Assembly (NCBI RefSeq): GCF_902497785.1
Contig: NZ_CABVHK010000019.1
Span: 62,001-126,000 of the forward strand
Length of the DNA stretch: 64,000 bases
Direction of reading: 5' to 3'
Source of the DNA: Pseudomonas fluorescens
GTDB lineage: Bacteria > Pseudomonadota > Gammaproteobacteria > Pseudomonadales > Pseudomonadaceae
Shown here piece after piece: positions 44,101 through 51,417 of the stretch; position 1 is the stretch's first letter; the number at the start of each line of letters is the position of its first letter. The notes below the pieces were generated by a model, which had not been told where the DNA came from, made no database searches, and saw only the letters and a program-made list of their open reading frames with translations. Made by a program: the position numbers and the translations under genes.

Positions 44101-44184
44101 TACTCGTGCCGCAGCCAGGTCAAGCGCCTGGCCGATCAGCAACTGCGTCACCCGCTGGAAGTGCTGCTGGAGCATGCGCTTTAA
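41167..44184 (+). CDS. ydiJ: YdiJ-type FAD/Fe-S dehydrogenase (D-2-hydroxyglutarate dehydrogenase-like)
   Basis: A 1005-residue fusion close in size to E. coli YdiJ (about 1018). The order is a PCMH-type FAD domain (about 40-280, with LTPRGGGTGTNGQSLTDGIV), an FAD-oxidase C domain to about 540, a ferredoxin-like region with GACYNFDPDDAMCPS, CLACKSCAGQCP near 660, and a CCG-type heterodisulfide reductase-like domain with TGCCGMSGTYG near 940. Homologues oxidise D-2-hydroxyglutarate or related 2-hydroxy acids and pass electrons onward. It appears to be monocistronic, with a REP doublet following. Confidence 0.87.
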   Translation: MIAQLPTVAPAPQYPEFLEALRTRGFRGQLSADYATRTVLATDNSIYQRLPQAAVFPLDADDIARIATLMAEPRFRQIKLTPRGGGTGTNGQSLTDGIVVDLSRHMNGILEINVAERWVRVQAGVVKDQLNAALKPHGLFFAPELSTSNRATIGGMINTDASGQGSCTYGKTRDHVLELHSVLLGGERLHSQPLSDAQLDAACAHTGRIGEVYRTARQIHETQADLIESVFPTLNRCLTGYDLAHLRDEQGRFNLNSVLCGAEGSLGYIVEAKLNVLPIPTYSVLVNVRYGSFMDALRDANALLAHKPLSIETVDSKVLMLAMKDIVWHSVAEYFPADAERPTLGINLVEFSGEDVAQVNACVAAFVEHLQVDTTIQRLGHTLAEGAAAVTRVYAMRKRSVGLLGNVEGEVRPQPFVEDTAVPPEKLADYITEFRALLDSYGLAYGMFGHVDAGVLHVRPALDMKDPAQAALVKPISDAVAALTRRYGGLLWGEHGKGLRSEYVPEFFGELYPALQSLKGAFDPHNQLNPGKICTPPDSAQGLLKVNEVTLRGDLDRQIDERVWQSFGTAVHCNGNGACYNFDPDDAMCPSWKATRERQHSPKGRASLIREWLRLQGAAQIDVLEAARGKVSWLKGWPARLRNNLARSRGEADFSHEVYDAMAGCLACKSCAGQCPIKVNVPEFRSRFLQLYHGRYQRPMRDYLIGSLEFTIPYLAYAPGLYNAVMGSRWISGLLERHIGMLDSPLIHRFNLQAVLTRCNVGVASVSALRSLTPAQRERSVVLVQDAFTRYFETPLLASFIQLAHRLGYRVFLAPYSANGKPLHVQGFLGAFNQAAIRNARQLKALADCEVPLVGLDPAMTLVYRQEYQKVPGLTECPNVLLPQEWLVDALPERLNSAPQTYRLLAHCTEKTNVPASTAQWQTVFARFGLKLVNEATGCCGMSGTYGHEARNQDTSRVIFEQSWAGKLDKPGEALATGYSCRSQVKRLADQQLRHPLEVLLEHAL

Positions 44185-44275
44185 CGGTGAATGAACGCCC
44201 AATGTGCAGCCAAAAAAAGAGGTTTATCACGGATTGCCGGGGCTTTTTGATTCCCGCAGACACTGCAAACCCATT

Positions 44276-44365
44276 GTGGGAGCGAGCCTGCTCGCGAAGA
44301 CGACGGCACATTCACATCAGAGGGGACTGACAGAGCGTTTTCGCGAGCAGGCTCGCTCCCACAGG
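44276..44365. repeat. REP doublet after ydiJ
   Basis: TGTGGGAGCGAGCCTGCTCG at 44276 and its inverse CGAGCAGGCTCGCTCCCACA ending at 44363 are separated by about 40 nt. Confidence 0.9.
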
Positions 44366-44393
44366 TCTCAGCAGGTCTGGGCTCCATGCCGGC

Positions 44394-44433
44394 AAAAAAA
44401 AAGCCCGCCAAAAAATCGAGTGGCGGGCTTTTG
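44394..44433. terminator. Terminator for the minus-strand NDH-2 unit
   Basis: AAAAGCCCGCCA and TGGCGGGCTTTT form a 12-bp stem. On the minus strand it is followed by nine T, downstream of the small membrane-protein gene. It may also stop plus-strand transcription from ydiJ. Confidence 0.88.
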
Positions 44434-44488
44434 GGAAGCACCGGTTCAGCCAGGAGAGCGTCGATCCGGTTTTGGGAAAACAGTCACA

Positions 44489-44749
44489 TCAAGCGGCGAT
44501 GCCTTGCACGTGTGCCAGCCGATCCAGGCGCAGGCGGTTGAAGGCCAGCAGGCGCATGACATAGCCGAGCTTGATCGCGGTCGGGCCGAGTATCGTCATG
44601 GCATGGGCGCCCACCAGCTGCGGCAGGCTGAGGTAGGCGTCGCAGCCATACGCCAGGATGATCCCGACCAGCAGCATGACCAGCCCGCCGAGCAGCAGCA
44701 CGTGCGACAGCCTCAATACGCGAAGCGGATTGTCGAAGAAGTCATACAT
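44489..44749 (-). CDS. Small membrane protein, unknown function
   Basis: An 86-residue protein with two predicted membrane helices (VLLLGGLVMLLVGIILAYGC and a second, less hydrophobic span around AHAMTILGPTAIKLGYVM). The ATG at 44749 follows a GGGGTG; a GTG three codons earlier is possible. It is 25 bp downstream of the NDH-2-like gene, so the two are co-transcribed and end at a shared terminator. It may help to anchor or tune that oxidoreductase; there is no direct evidence. Confidence 0.75.
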   Translation of the reverse strand: MYDFFDNPLRVLRLSHVLLLGGLVMLLVGIILAYGCDAYLSLPQLVGAHAMTILGPTAIKLGYVMRLLAFNRLRLDRLAHVQGIAA

Positions 44750-44773
44750 GTCGGTCACCCCGGATGCTGCGCG

Positions 44774-45976
44774 TCAGGCCACTGGAATCAGCGGGTCGGC
44801 AGCGGCCAGCGCAGTCGCCCGATCAGCCGCCGGCGGATAAATCCACACGGTGTTGATTTGGGTCTTGAGCTCCTTGGCTTCGGCCCCGACCAGTTTCAGC
44901 TGACGGTCCCAGCCTTCAGTGAACACCGCGCCCCAGGCCCCCAGGTCGAGGCAGGTCACGTACTTGGGCTGGCTGTAGGTCATCGGTTCGACGCCGAGCA
45001 AATCAGCGGCGACGTTGTTGCCGGCGTAACGGCCCAGGGCAATGGCGTGCTGGCACGACATGCCGGCAAAGTTGCCGAGGGTGTCGGTCGCGGCATACGC
45101 CACATCGCCGGCGGCGAAAACATCGGCATGCCCCAGGACCTTCAAGTTTCCGTCGACGTGCAGACGACCTTGCGGGTCGCGGGTGCCGACTATTTGGTCG
45201 GTGAGCGGGCTGGCGCGGAAGCCGACGGTCCAGATCACGGTGCTGGATTCGATGCGCTGACCGTCGGCCAGGGTCACGCCGCCAGCATCGACCGAAGCGA
45301 CCGAGGCATTGAGCACCCATTCGATGCCCAGGTGTTCGGACGCTTCAACGATGGCGGGACGAATACCGTCACCCATCGACGCTGCGATTTGCGGGCCGCG
45401 ATCGACCACGATCACTCTGATGTTGGCGTCGTCACCCAGTGCGGCGCGCAAACGGGCCGGCATTTCGGTGGCGGTTTCGATCCCGGTGAAACCGCCGCCG
45501 GCGACCACCACGGTGTTGCGTGCAGCGCTGTCCGGCAGATTTCTCAGCGCCTTGATGTGCGTTTCGAGGCGGGTGGCTTCTTCGATCTGGTCGACGTCGA
45601 AAGCGTGTTCGATCATGCCCTCAAGCGCAGGGCGAATCACCCGGCTGCCGGCTGCCAGCACCAGTCGGTCGTAACTCAGCGTGCCTCGGGTACCAAACAC
45701 ATCGCTGTAGGCCACCTGCTGGTTATCGGCATCAATGCTGTCGGCGGTGCCTTTGACGAATTTCACGCCCACGGAATCGAACAGGTCTCCGAGGGGCGCC
45801 ATCATGGTATGCACATCAGGTTCGTAGAAGCGCGGACGAATGCGCAACTCGGCCTGGGGTGCGAGGACGGTGATCTGCACGTCGTTACGGTCATGCTTGT
45901 CCAACAGACGGGCGGCGCTCAATGCGCTCCATACCCCACCGAACCCTGCGCCAATAACTAGGATGTGCTGTGTCAT
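44774..45976 (-). CDS. NDH-2-like NAD(P)/FAD-dependent oxidoreductase
   Basis: A 400-residue two-dinucleotide-fold flavoprotein. FAD binding is by GAGFGG (9-14), NAD(P)H binding by VVVAGGGFTGIETA (about 155-168), and the second FAD motif is VFAAGDVAYA (about 290-299). It resembles type II NADH dehydrogenases and related disulfide-less oxidoreductases. Canonical NDH-2 enzymes carry a C-terminal membrane-binding helix that I do not see, so the neighbouring small membrane protein could supply the anchor (inference). AGGAG lies 8 nt before the ATG at 45976. Confidence 0.85.
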   Translation of the reverse strand: MTQHILVIGAGFGGVWSALSAARLLDKHDRNDVQITVLAPQAELRIRPRFYEPDVHTMMAPLGDLFDSVGVKFVKGTADSIDADNQQVAYSDVFGTRGTLSYDRLVLAAGSRVIRPALEGMIEHAFDVDQIEEATRLETHIKALRNLPDSAARNTVVVAGGGFTGIETATEMPARLRAALGDDANIRVIVVDRGPQIAASMGDGIRPAIVEASEHLGIEWVLNASVASVDAGGVTLADGQRIESSTVIWTVGFRASPLTDQIVGTRDPQGRLHVDGNLKVLGHADVFAAGDVAYAATDTLGNFAGMSCQHAIALGRYAGNNVAADLLGVEPMTYSQPKYVTCLDLGAWGAVFTEGWDRQLKLVGAEAKELKTQINTVWIYPPAADRATALAAADPLIPVA

Positions 45977-46155
45977 GGGTTTACTCCTGAAGACCAAGTC
46001 GATCGTTGAATGGGGTGTCTGTTACGCGTGACCGTTTCGCTGCAGGAGATGGTATCGAGCGGGTCGGGGCGGGGCACTTCTACCTGGGGTTAGTGCCGAC
46101 ACGCTTAGGTGTGAGGCGGGCATACCAAGGTATTAAGGCGAGGGTGGGGTGGCTG

Positions 46156-46530
46156 TCAGGCGTGGGATTTGAGGATTTTTTCGACGCAGGCAATCAGTTC
46201 GCCGCAAGGGAAAGGTTTTGGAAAGAACGCGACGGGTTCCGGGGTATTGCCGCTGACCCGGGGAGGGGAGCCCTGGTAGCCGGTGATGAAGATGACTGGA
46301 ATCCTGATGCCCCGGGCGGCCAGCGCTTCATACATTTGAATGCCCGACATGCCGGGCATTTGTATATCGGAGATCAGGCAGCCGGTGTCTTGAGGTCTGT
46401 CGCAGGTGAGGAAGTCTTCAGCGTTGGCATACACCCGCACGGTGTAGCCGTTGGAGCGCAACAAGCTGTCCAGCGCGATGCGCACTGACTCGTCATCGTC
46501 AACAACGGAAACCACAGCGGTATGAGGCAT
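46156..46530 (-). CDS. Stand-alone receiver-domain response regulator (FixJ-like REC)
   Basis: A 124-residue single receiver domain. The acidic pocket is DDD (11-13), the phospho-acceptor is Asp55 (LISDIQMPG), Thr84 lies in FITGYQG and Lys105 in FFPKPF. There is no output domain. FixJ-like single RECs in pseudomonads can act as phosphate sinks or competitors for nearby kinases. The kinase/FixJ pair at 47.2-49.4 kb lies on the same strand 0.7 kb upstream, separated by repeat copy R3, so it may once have been contiguous with that operon. Confidence 0.88.
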   Translation of the reverse strand: MPHTAVVSVVDDDESVRIALDSLLRSNGYTVRVYANAEDFLTCDRPQDTGCLISDIQMPGMSGIQMYEALAARGIRIPVIFITGYQGSPPRVSGNTPEPVAFFPKPFPCGELIACVEKILKSHA

Positions 46531-46631
46531 TTGGATACCTTGGCTGGTTGCGGGTAGCCATCGGGGGCGCCCGCTATTACCGCAAGATACGCTGTCCAGT
46601 CGGGGGGAATACTATACGTGGGTATAGCGCT

Positions 46632-46664
46632 GGTTTTGGGTTTGGGTTGGGGTTGGGGTTTGGG
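46632..46664 (+). other. Five-tract G-rich motif (possible G-quadruplex)
   Basis: G tracts of 3, 3, 4, 4 and 3 at 46638-46640, 46644-46646, 46649-46652, 46655-46658 and 46662-46664 are separated by 2-3-nt T loops. This meets the usual G3N1-7 quadruplex rule. It joins the start of long repeat R3 and lies about 100 bp upstream of the response-regulator start. Confidence 0.7.
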
Positions 46665-47030
46665 TGTATATCCGTTTCTGCGGTGATGGCGGCTATTGGT
46701 TTCGCCCTTACGGCGAGTCACTTTTGAAAAGCGCAAAAGTAACCCAAACGCTCTTGCCCCACCACTCGGCACCTCGCTTGGGCTCGGTGTGCCCGAACGA
46801 AGGCATTGCTCCGCGGGTCGCCGCGAAGGGCCATCCCTGGCCCAGCGCGGCTAAACCGGCATCCTTGCCGGTTTCCCCGCTGCGCAATGCCTGCGTTCGG
46901 CCAGCGTGGTTAACGGGGCGCCCAAGATCAAAATCAAAATCGCGGCGGCCTTCGGGCCGACCGGGGCGTCACGCGGGCGCGCTTCGCTTGTTTGTTCGTG
47001 CACACACTCTCACTGAATTTGCACTGTTCC
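46664..47030 (+). repeat. Long hairpin-rich repeat, copy R3 (+)
   Basis: Third copy of the element. Its second hairpin is ACTTTTG-AAAAGCG-CAAAAGT, one base pair longer on both arms than in R1, R2 and R4. It is followed by a REP doublet, then by a short remnant (about 47140-47195) that matches the flank of the minus copies. The gap 46531-47198 contains no gene that I can support. Confidence 0.85.
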
Positions 47031-47126
47031 CCTGTGGGAGCGAGCTTGCTCGCGATAGCGGAGTGTCAGTCGCCATCAATGTTGAATGTGAGACCGCCAT
47101 CGCGAGCAAGCTCGCTCCCACAGGGA
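47031..47126. repeat. REP doublet after R3
   Basis: CCTGTGGGAGCGAGCTTGCT and its inverse AGCAAGCTCGCTCCCACAGG flank a spacer (GTCAGTCGCCATCAATGTTG) that is nearly identical to the spacer of the doublet at 54647-54740. Confidence 0.92.
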
Positions 47127-47198
47127 AATTTTGTTGGGCATGGGAGTGGTGTCACCATTCACCGCTGACGACCTGATCGAACCAACCCTCAGGCCAAC

Positions 47199-47849
47199 TC
47201 ACCCCCGACGATTGACCCCCAGTGCCTCGGCCATTCGCACTAGGTCGGCAAACGAGCGGGCGAACATTTTGCGCATGGCCTGGCCGCGATGGATCTTGAC
47301 CGTGATTTCGCTCAGGCCGATTTCCCCGGCAATCTGTTTATTCATCAGCCCGGACACCGCCAGCGCCATCACGGTTTGTTCTCTGGGGGTGAGCGTCGCG
47401 TAGTGGCTGCGCAGTTCGTCGTTGCCGCGCTCGGACTCGCGCCGCACTTTGTCTCGGGCATGGGCGGCGGAAACGGCGTCGATCAAATCCTGTTCCCGAA
47501 ACGGTTTGGCGAGGAAATCCACCGCGCCGGCCTTCATCGCCCGCACTGTCATGGCGATGTCGCCGTGCCCGGTCATGAACACGATCGGCAAGTTTATATT
47601 GGCGGCCAGCAATTCATGCTGGAAATCCAGCCCGCTGGTGCCTTGCAACCGCACATCCAGCACCAGGCAGCTGGGGATGTCCGGGCGGTTGAAGTTCATG
47701 AAGTCGGCGACAGAGCCAAACAGTTGCACCTGCAAACCGATGGAGCGCAACAGGCTGCCGAGTGCCTCGCGCAGCGGTGCATCATCATCAACGATGAAGA
47801 CCAGCGGCTCATGGTTGACGACTTTGTTCATGGGGTGATGTTCGTTCAT
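47199..47849 (-). CDS. FixJ-type response regulator (REC plus LuxR HTH)
   Basis: A 216-residue regulator. The receiver has DDD at 21-23, Asp65 (VLDVRLQG) as phospho-acceptor, Thr93 (FMTGHGD) and Lys115 (LAKPF). A LuxR/GerE HTH runs from about 148 to 210 (LTPREQTVMALAVSGLMNKQ; IGLSEITVKIHRGQAMRKM). It is encoded 47 bp after the PAS histidine kinase and should be its partner. Homologous pairs regulate alcohol oxidation, nodulation or micro-aerobic genes in other bacteria; the signal here is unknown. The start at 47849 follows a GGAAG. Confidence 0.92.
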   Translation of the reverse strand: MNEHHPMNKVVNHEPLVFIVDDDAPLREALGSLLRSIGLQVQLFGSVADFMNFNRPDIPSCLVLDVRLQGTSGLDFQHELLAANINLPIVFMTGHGDIAMTVRAMKAGAVDFLAKPFREQDLIDAVSAAHARDKVRRESERGNDELRSHYATLTPREQTVMALAVSGLMNKQIAGEIGLSEITVKIHRGQAMRKMFARSFADLVRMAEALGVNRRG

Positions 47850-47896
47850 GGGGCTTCCATAGAGTGCGGTAGTCCTGATTAAGCAAAGCGGGGCAT

Positions 47897-49441
47897 TCAG
47901 TTCGCTTCAGGGGTCGCCAATACCGGCAACGCGAACCTGAACGACGTGCCCTGGCCGGCGGTGCTGGTGGCCCAGATCCGCCCGCCGTGAAAATCGATGA
48001 TCGAGCGGCAGATGGACAATCCCATGCCCAGGCCGCTTTCCTTGGTGGTGAAGAACGGCGTGAACAACGAAGGCAAGACCTCGGGTGCAATGCCCGAGCC
48101 CCGATCTTCTACTTCCACCACCGCTTCGTCGTTGCTGATCCAGGTGCGCACATGCAACACGCGATCGCGCACCTTGACCGCGTCCATGGCGTGGCAGGCG
48201 TTGATGATCAAATTGATGATCACCTGCTGCAGCTGCACCCGATCCGCATGGACCTGGCCCGAGCGTGCCGACAGTTCGACTGTCGGGCTGATCTTGTGAT
48301 GCGCCATCTCTTGCTGGACCAGGCCCAGCGTCTCGCTGACGATATCGTCCAGTGATTCGCGCTGACGCAGCGGATCACATTTGCGCGACAGCGCCCTGAT
48401 GCGGCTGATCACATCGCTGGCGCGGCACGAACTGGCGATGATGCGATCCAGTGATTGCAGCGCTTCGTTCAGGTCCGGCGCCGGGCGATCGAGCCAGCGG
48501 CGACACGCTTCGCCGCTGCTGGTGATCGCCGTCAGAGGCTGGTTCACTTCGTGGGCAATCGACGCGGCGAGCTCGCCGAGTGACGTGACGCGGGTGACGT
48601 GCGCCAGTTGTGCCTGAGCGCAGAAGAGGGCCGCCTCCGCCTCTTTACTGGCGGTGACGTCCATCAATGCGCCGATGTATTCGCAATCGTCGTGCTGTTC
48701 GAAGAGCGGGCTGGCAATCATCTGAATGTGTTTGATGCGGCCGTCGGGCATCAGCAGTCGGTGTTTGACTTCGATCAGGGCGTCACGCCGCGCCGCTTTG
48801 ACAAAGACTTCCTGCGCGAGGTGCCGATCATCAGGGTGGGTGCGCGCCAAAACCATCGACACGGTCGGGCTGTCGCCCAGCGCGCATTCAAAGATCCGCG
48901 CCGATTCGTCCGACCAGGATATGTGTTCGCTGTCGCCACGAAACCCGACGCTGCCAGTTCGGCTCAGGCGCTGGGCGCCCGTCAGGTACACCTCGTTATG
49001 GCGCAGGCGGTCGGCCGCGTATTTGCTGCGCAGGGCCAGAAAGGTGATGGCCGACAGCGCGGTCAGGCAGCGAAAAAACCCCGTCGTTGAATCCCAGCGG
49101 TGATAGCCGCCGTTGTAGAGAAACATTGCCGTCAGCAACAACATGCACATCAGCGCGATGGAGATCACCACGTTAATGGAAAACAGGTTGGCGGCCATCA
49201 GTAACAGCGTGATGTACAGAATCGTCGGGGCGAGGTCGGTGTGGGTCTCGGAATTGATCACTACGATGCCGCAGGCCACGATCAGGCCGATCAACCAGCC
49301 CAAGGCGTTGATCAGCGGATTGGGGCTGATGCAGGTCGCTGCATCCAGCGTCCTCAGGTGGGCAGTGCGCGGCGCTTTGCCGAATAAACTGTAGAAAAAC
49401 GGCAGCGCTTTGCGCGCAGTGGCAGACCTGTTGTTGTTCAT
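47897..49441 (-). CDS. PAS sensor histidine kinase (FixL/NodV-like partner of the FixJ-type regulator)
   Basis: A 514-residue membrane kinase. Three or four helices at about 44-140 form the N-terminal sensor, and a PAS/PAC domain (about 150-265) follows with HISWSDESARIFECALGDSP and MDVTASKEAEAAL. The HisKA His297 lies in AASIAHEVNQPLTAI, and the HATPase has NLIINACHAMDA, DRGSGIAPE and ESGLGMGLSICRSII. The ATG at 49441 has an AGGAG 12 nt upstream; a longer in-frame start at 49570 seems less likely. The H-E-V-N-Q-P box is typical of FixL/DctB-like kinases. Confidence 0.9.
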   Translation of the reverse strand: MNNNRSATARKALPFFYSLFGKAPRTAHLRTLDAATCISPNPLINALGWLIGLIVACGIVVINSETHTDLAPTILYITLLLMAANLFSINVVISIALMCMLLLTAMFLYNGGYHRWDSTTGFFRCLTALSAITFLALRSKYAADRLRHNEVYLTGAQRLSRTGSVGFRGDSEHISWSDESARIFECALGDSPTVSMVLARTHPDDRHLAQEVFVKAARRDALIEVKHRLLMPDGRIKHIQMIASPLFEQHDDCEYIGALMDVTASKEAEAALFCAQAQLAHVTRVTSLGELAASIAHEVNQPLTAITSSGEACRRWLDRPAPDLNEALQSLDRIIASSCRASDVISRIRALSRKCDPLRQRESLDDIVSETLGLVQQEMAHHKISPTVELSARSGQVHADRVQLQQVIINLIINACHAMDAVKVRDRVLHVRTWISNDEAVVEVEDRGSGIAPEVLPSLFTPFFTTKESGLGMGLSICRSIIDFHGGRIWATSTAGQGTSFRFALPVLATPEAN

Positions 49442-49601
49442 TAGGGTCGTGCACTCCTGATGTCGGGGGGACGGAGCAAGGGTGCTTATCGTAGAAGCAA
49501 TCGTTCTCATCGGGTAGGACATAAACCCCTGAAATACGGCCACGTGACCCGTTGGGCGAGGCGACATCAAAGGCTCTACATGACGTCAGCCATCACGCCC
49601 C

Positions 49602-50621
49602 TCAGCGAGAAAACCGGTTGCGGTATTCACGCGGTGAAATCGACAGATGGCGGTGGAAGGTGTAGCGCATGCGCTCTTCGTCGCCAAAACCGCACAGCTG
49701 GGCGATTTGATCGATGTTGCGCGGTGAGTCTTCGAGCATTCGTCGCGCGGCTTCCATGCGAAACATCTCAATGGCCTTCGCCGGGGTGCGCCCCACCTTG
49801 CGCTTGTAGACCCGGGCAAAATTGCGCGGGCTCATCTGCGCCTGGCGGGCCAGGGTTTCGACTGTCAGGTTGGCGTCGCTGAGGTTGGCGCTGATCCACA
49901 GGTGCAAATCGTCGAAGCTGCCACTGTCGTCCATTTGTGATTGCAGCAGCTGGCTGAACTGCGCCTGACCACCGGGGCGCTTGAGAAACACCACCAGCTC
50001 CCGGGCGACCTGCAACGCCACTTCGCGACCGCAATCGGCCTCGACCAGCGCCAGCGCCATGTCGATGCCGGTGGTGACCCCCGCCGAGGTCCAGACGGTG
50101 CCCTGCTGGATGAAAATCGCATCGATGTCGACATCAATGGTCGGGAAACCACTCTTGAGCATGTCGCACATCGCCCAATGCGTGGCGGCGCGCAACCCTT
50201 CAAGCAACCCGGCCTGGGCCAGCAAAAATGTGCCGCTGCACACTGAAGCGGTGCGTTTGGCCCTGACCGCCGCCTGCCGCAGCCAGTCCACCAGCGCGAC
50301 GCCGTCAATCATGGCCTGGCGAATGTTCGGCGCGCCCGGCACGATCAGCGTATCCACCTCGCTCTCGTTGAATTCGTGCAGGGACGTGGTGTGCACCGAC
50401 AAACCTTCGGCGGTCGCGATCAACCCGCCATCAAGACTCGCGGTGTGCAATTCGTAGCCCGGCAGACCGCGCTCGGCCATGGCTTTGGACGCCGCCCAGA
50501 ACACGGTTTGTGCACCGGTCAGGTCCAGCAACCCCATTTGCGGATATGCAAGAAACACCACGGTGCGCGGTTTAGAGAGCGCTTCGGTGGGGCGGTGGGT
50601 CTCGAAAACGATCGAATTCAT
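49602..50621 (-). CDS. GlxA-family transcriptional regulator (FtrA-like)
   Basis: A 339-residue protein with an N-terminal DJ-1/PfpI domain (about 18-200; LLDLTGAQTVFWAASKAMAE; the elbow Cys in ASVCSGTFLLAQAG) and a C-terminal AraC HTH (about 230-335; LTVETLARQAQMSPRNFARV; IDQIAQLCGFGDEERMRYTF). Unlike the regulator at 33759-34754 it keeps the elbow cysteine. It is not linked to an obvious target operon. The 110-bp gap after it towards the repeat protein contains its promoter and nothing else that I recognise. Confidence 0.9.
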   Translation of the reverse strand: MNSIVFETHRPTEALSKPRTVVFLAYPQMGLLDLTGAQTVFWAASKAMAERGLPGYELHTASLDGGLIATAEGLSVHTTSLHEFNESEVDTLIVPGAPNIRQAMIDGVALVDWLRQAAVRAKRTASVCSGTFLLAQAGLLEGLRAATHWAMCDMLKSGFPTIDVDIDAIFIQQGTVWTSAGVTTGIDMALALVEADCGREVALQVARELVVFLKRPGGQAQFSQLLQSQMDDSGSFDDLHLWISANLSDANLTVETLARQAQMSPRNFARVYKRKVGRTPAKAIEMFRMEAARRMLEDSPRNIDQIAQLCGFGDEERMRYTFHRHLSISPREYRNRFSR

Positions 50622-50731
50622 GGGCGGTGTAAGGCTCGGTTAGCGCCAGGCGCTGGCGCTGTAAGGAGGGCACTGACGTAAGGTGGAATAAGCCCACATG
50701 AAAAGCTTGTCAAGTTGTCGCGACAGGCGTG

Positions 50732-51205
50732 TCAGCGGCAGGCCACGCAAAAGTAAGGGGTAATGTGGGAACCGTAATCGCTGGCGTACCCGCTGTCGGC
50801 AACGCGATTCTGTTTCAGGTGATCGGAACCGTCCGACGCCAGTTGCCGTTCTTTCAGACGATCAGCACCGCCTTCAGCGACGCGATTCTGTTTCAGGTGA
50901 TCGGAACCGTCCGACGCCAGTTGCCGTTCTTTCAGGCGATCGGCACCGCCTTCGGCAACGCGATTCTGTTTCAGGTGATCGGAACCGTCCGACGCCAGTT
51001 GCCGTTCTTTCAGGCGATCAGCACCGCCTTCGGCGACGTGCTGGTCCTTGGGTTTATCGGAGGCGTGTTGCACCAGCGGCGCAGTGGCATCCCGATCGCC
51101 GTCTGCTCGACCGCCGCTACGCACCTCGGCGGCGTAAGCCGATGCGGTTGTAAAACTGATTGAAGTCATCAGGGCAATTCCGAGTACAAAGCAGGGCGTT
51201 TTCAT
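50732..51205 (-). CDS. Secreted protein with three 26-residue repeats
   Basis: A 157-residue protein with a Sec signal peptide (1-27, ending SAYA). Three near-identical 26-residue repeats follow (unit VAEGGADRLKERQLASDGSD plus HLKQNR), and the tail is DYGSHITPYFCVACR with a C-x-x-C. The repeats are polar, alternate basic and acidic residues, and look disordered or weakly helical. Similar repeats occur in small Pseudomonas proteins sometimes named 'phage infection protein', a name without solid evidence as far as I know. AAGGTGA lies 7 nt before the ATG at 51205. It is divergent from a LysR gene. Confidence 0.8.
   Translation of the reverse strand: MKTPCFVLGIALMTSISFTTASAYAAEVRSGGRADGDRDATAPLVQHASDKPKDQHVAEGGADRLKERQLASDGSDHLKQNRVAEGGADRLKERQLASDGSDHLKQNRVAEGGADRLKERQLASDGSDHLKQNRVADSGYASDYGSHITPYFCVACR
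50803..51036 (-). repeat. Three 78-bp tandem repeats within the secreted protein gene
   Basis: The units are 50803-50880, 50881-50958 and 50959-51036. They differ at only a few positions, so the array expanded recently or is kept uniform by recombination. The length stays a multiple of three. Confidence 0.95.
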
Positions 51206-51417
51206 CGCGTTCACCTTTTATGATCAGGGATGTTCAAACCTCAGTCCTGATCTTAAGGGAACCGTCAAGCACGTCACTTATGCCTAGGTTTTCTACGCGG
51301 ATATATAGGTATGAGGGGCTTATCCTCAGGTATACCTTGCAAAAACCAGGCTTTCTGAAAAGCTGGCCCGCGCAAGACCATTCAAACCAGTCGCCTTCAC
51401 TTTGCAACGGAATCAGC

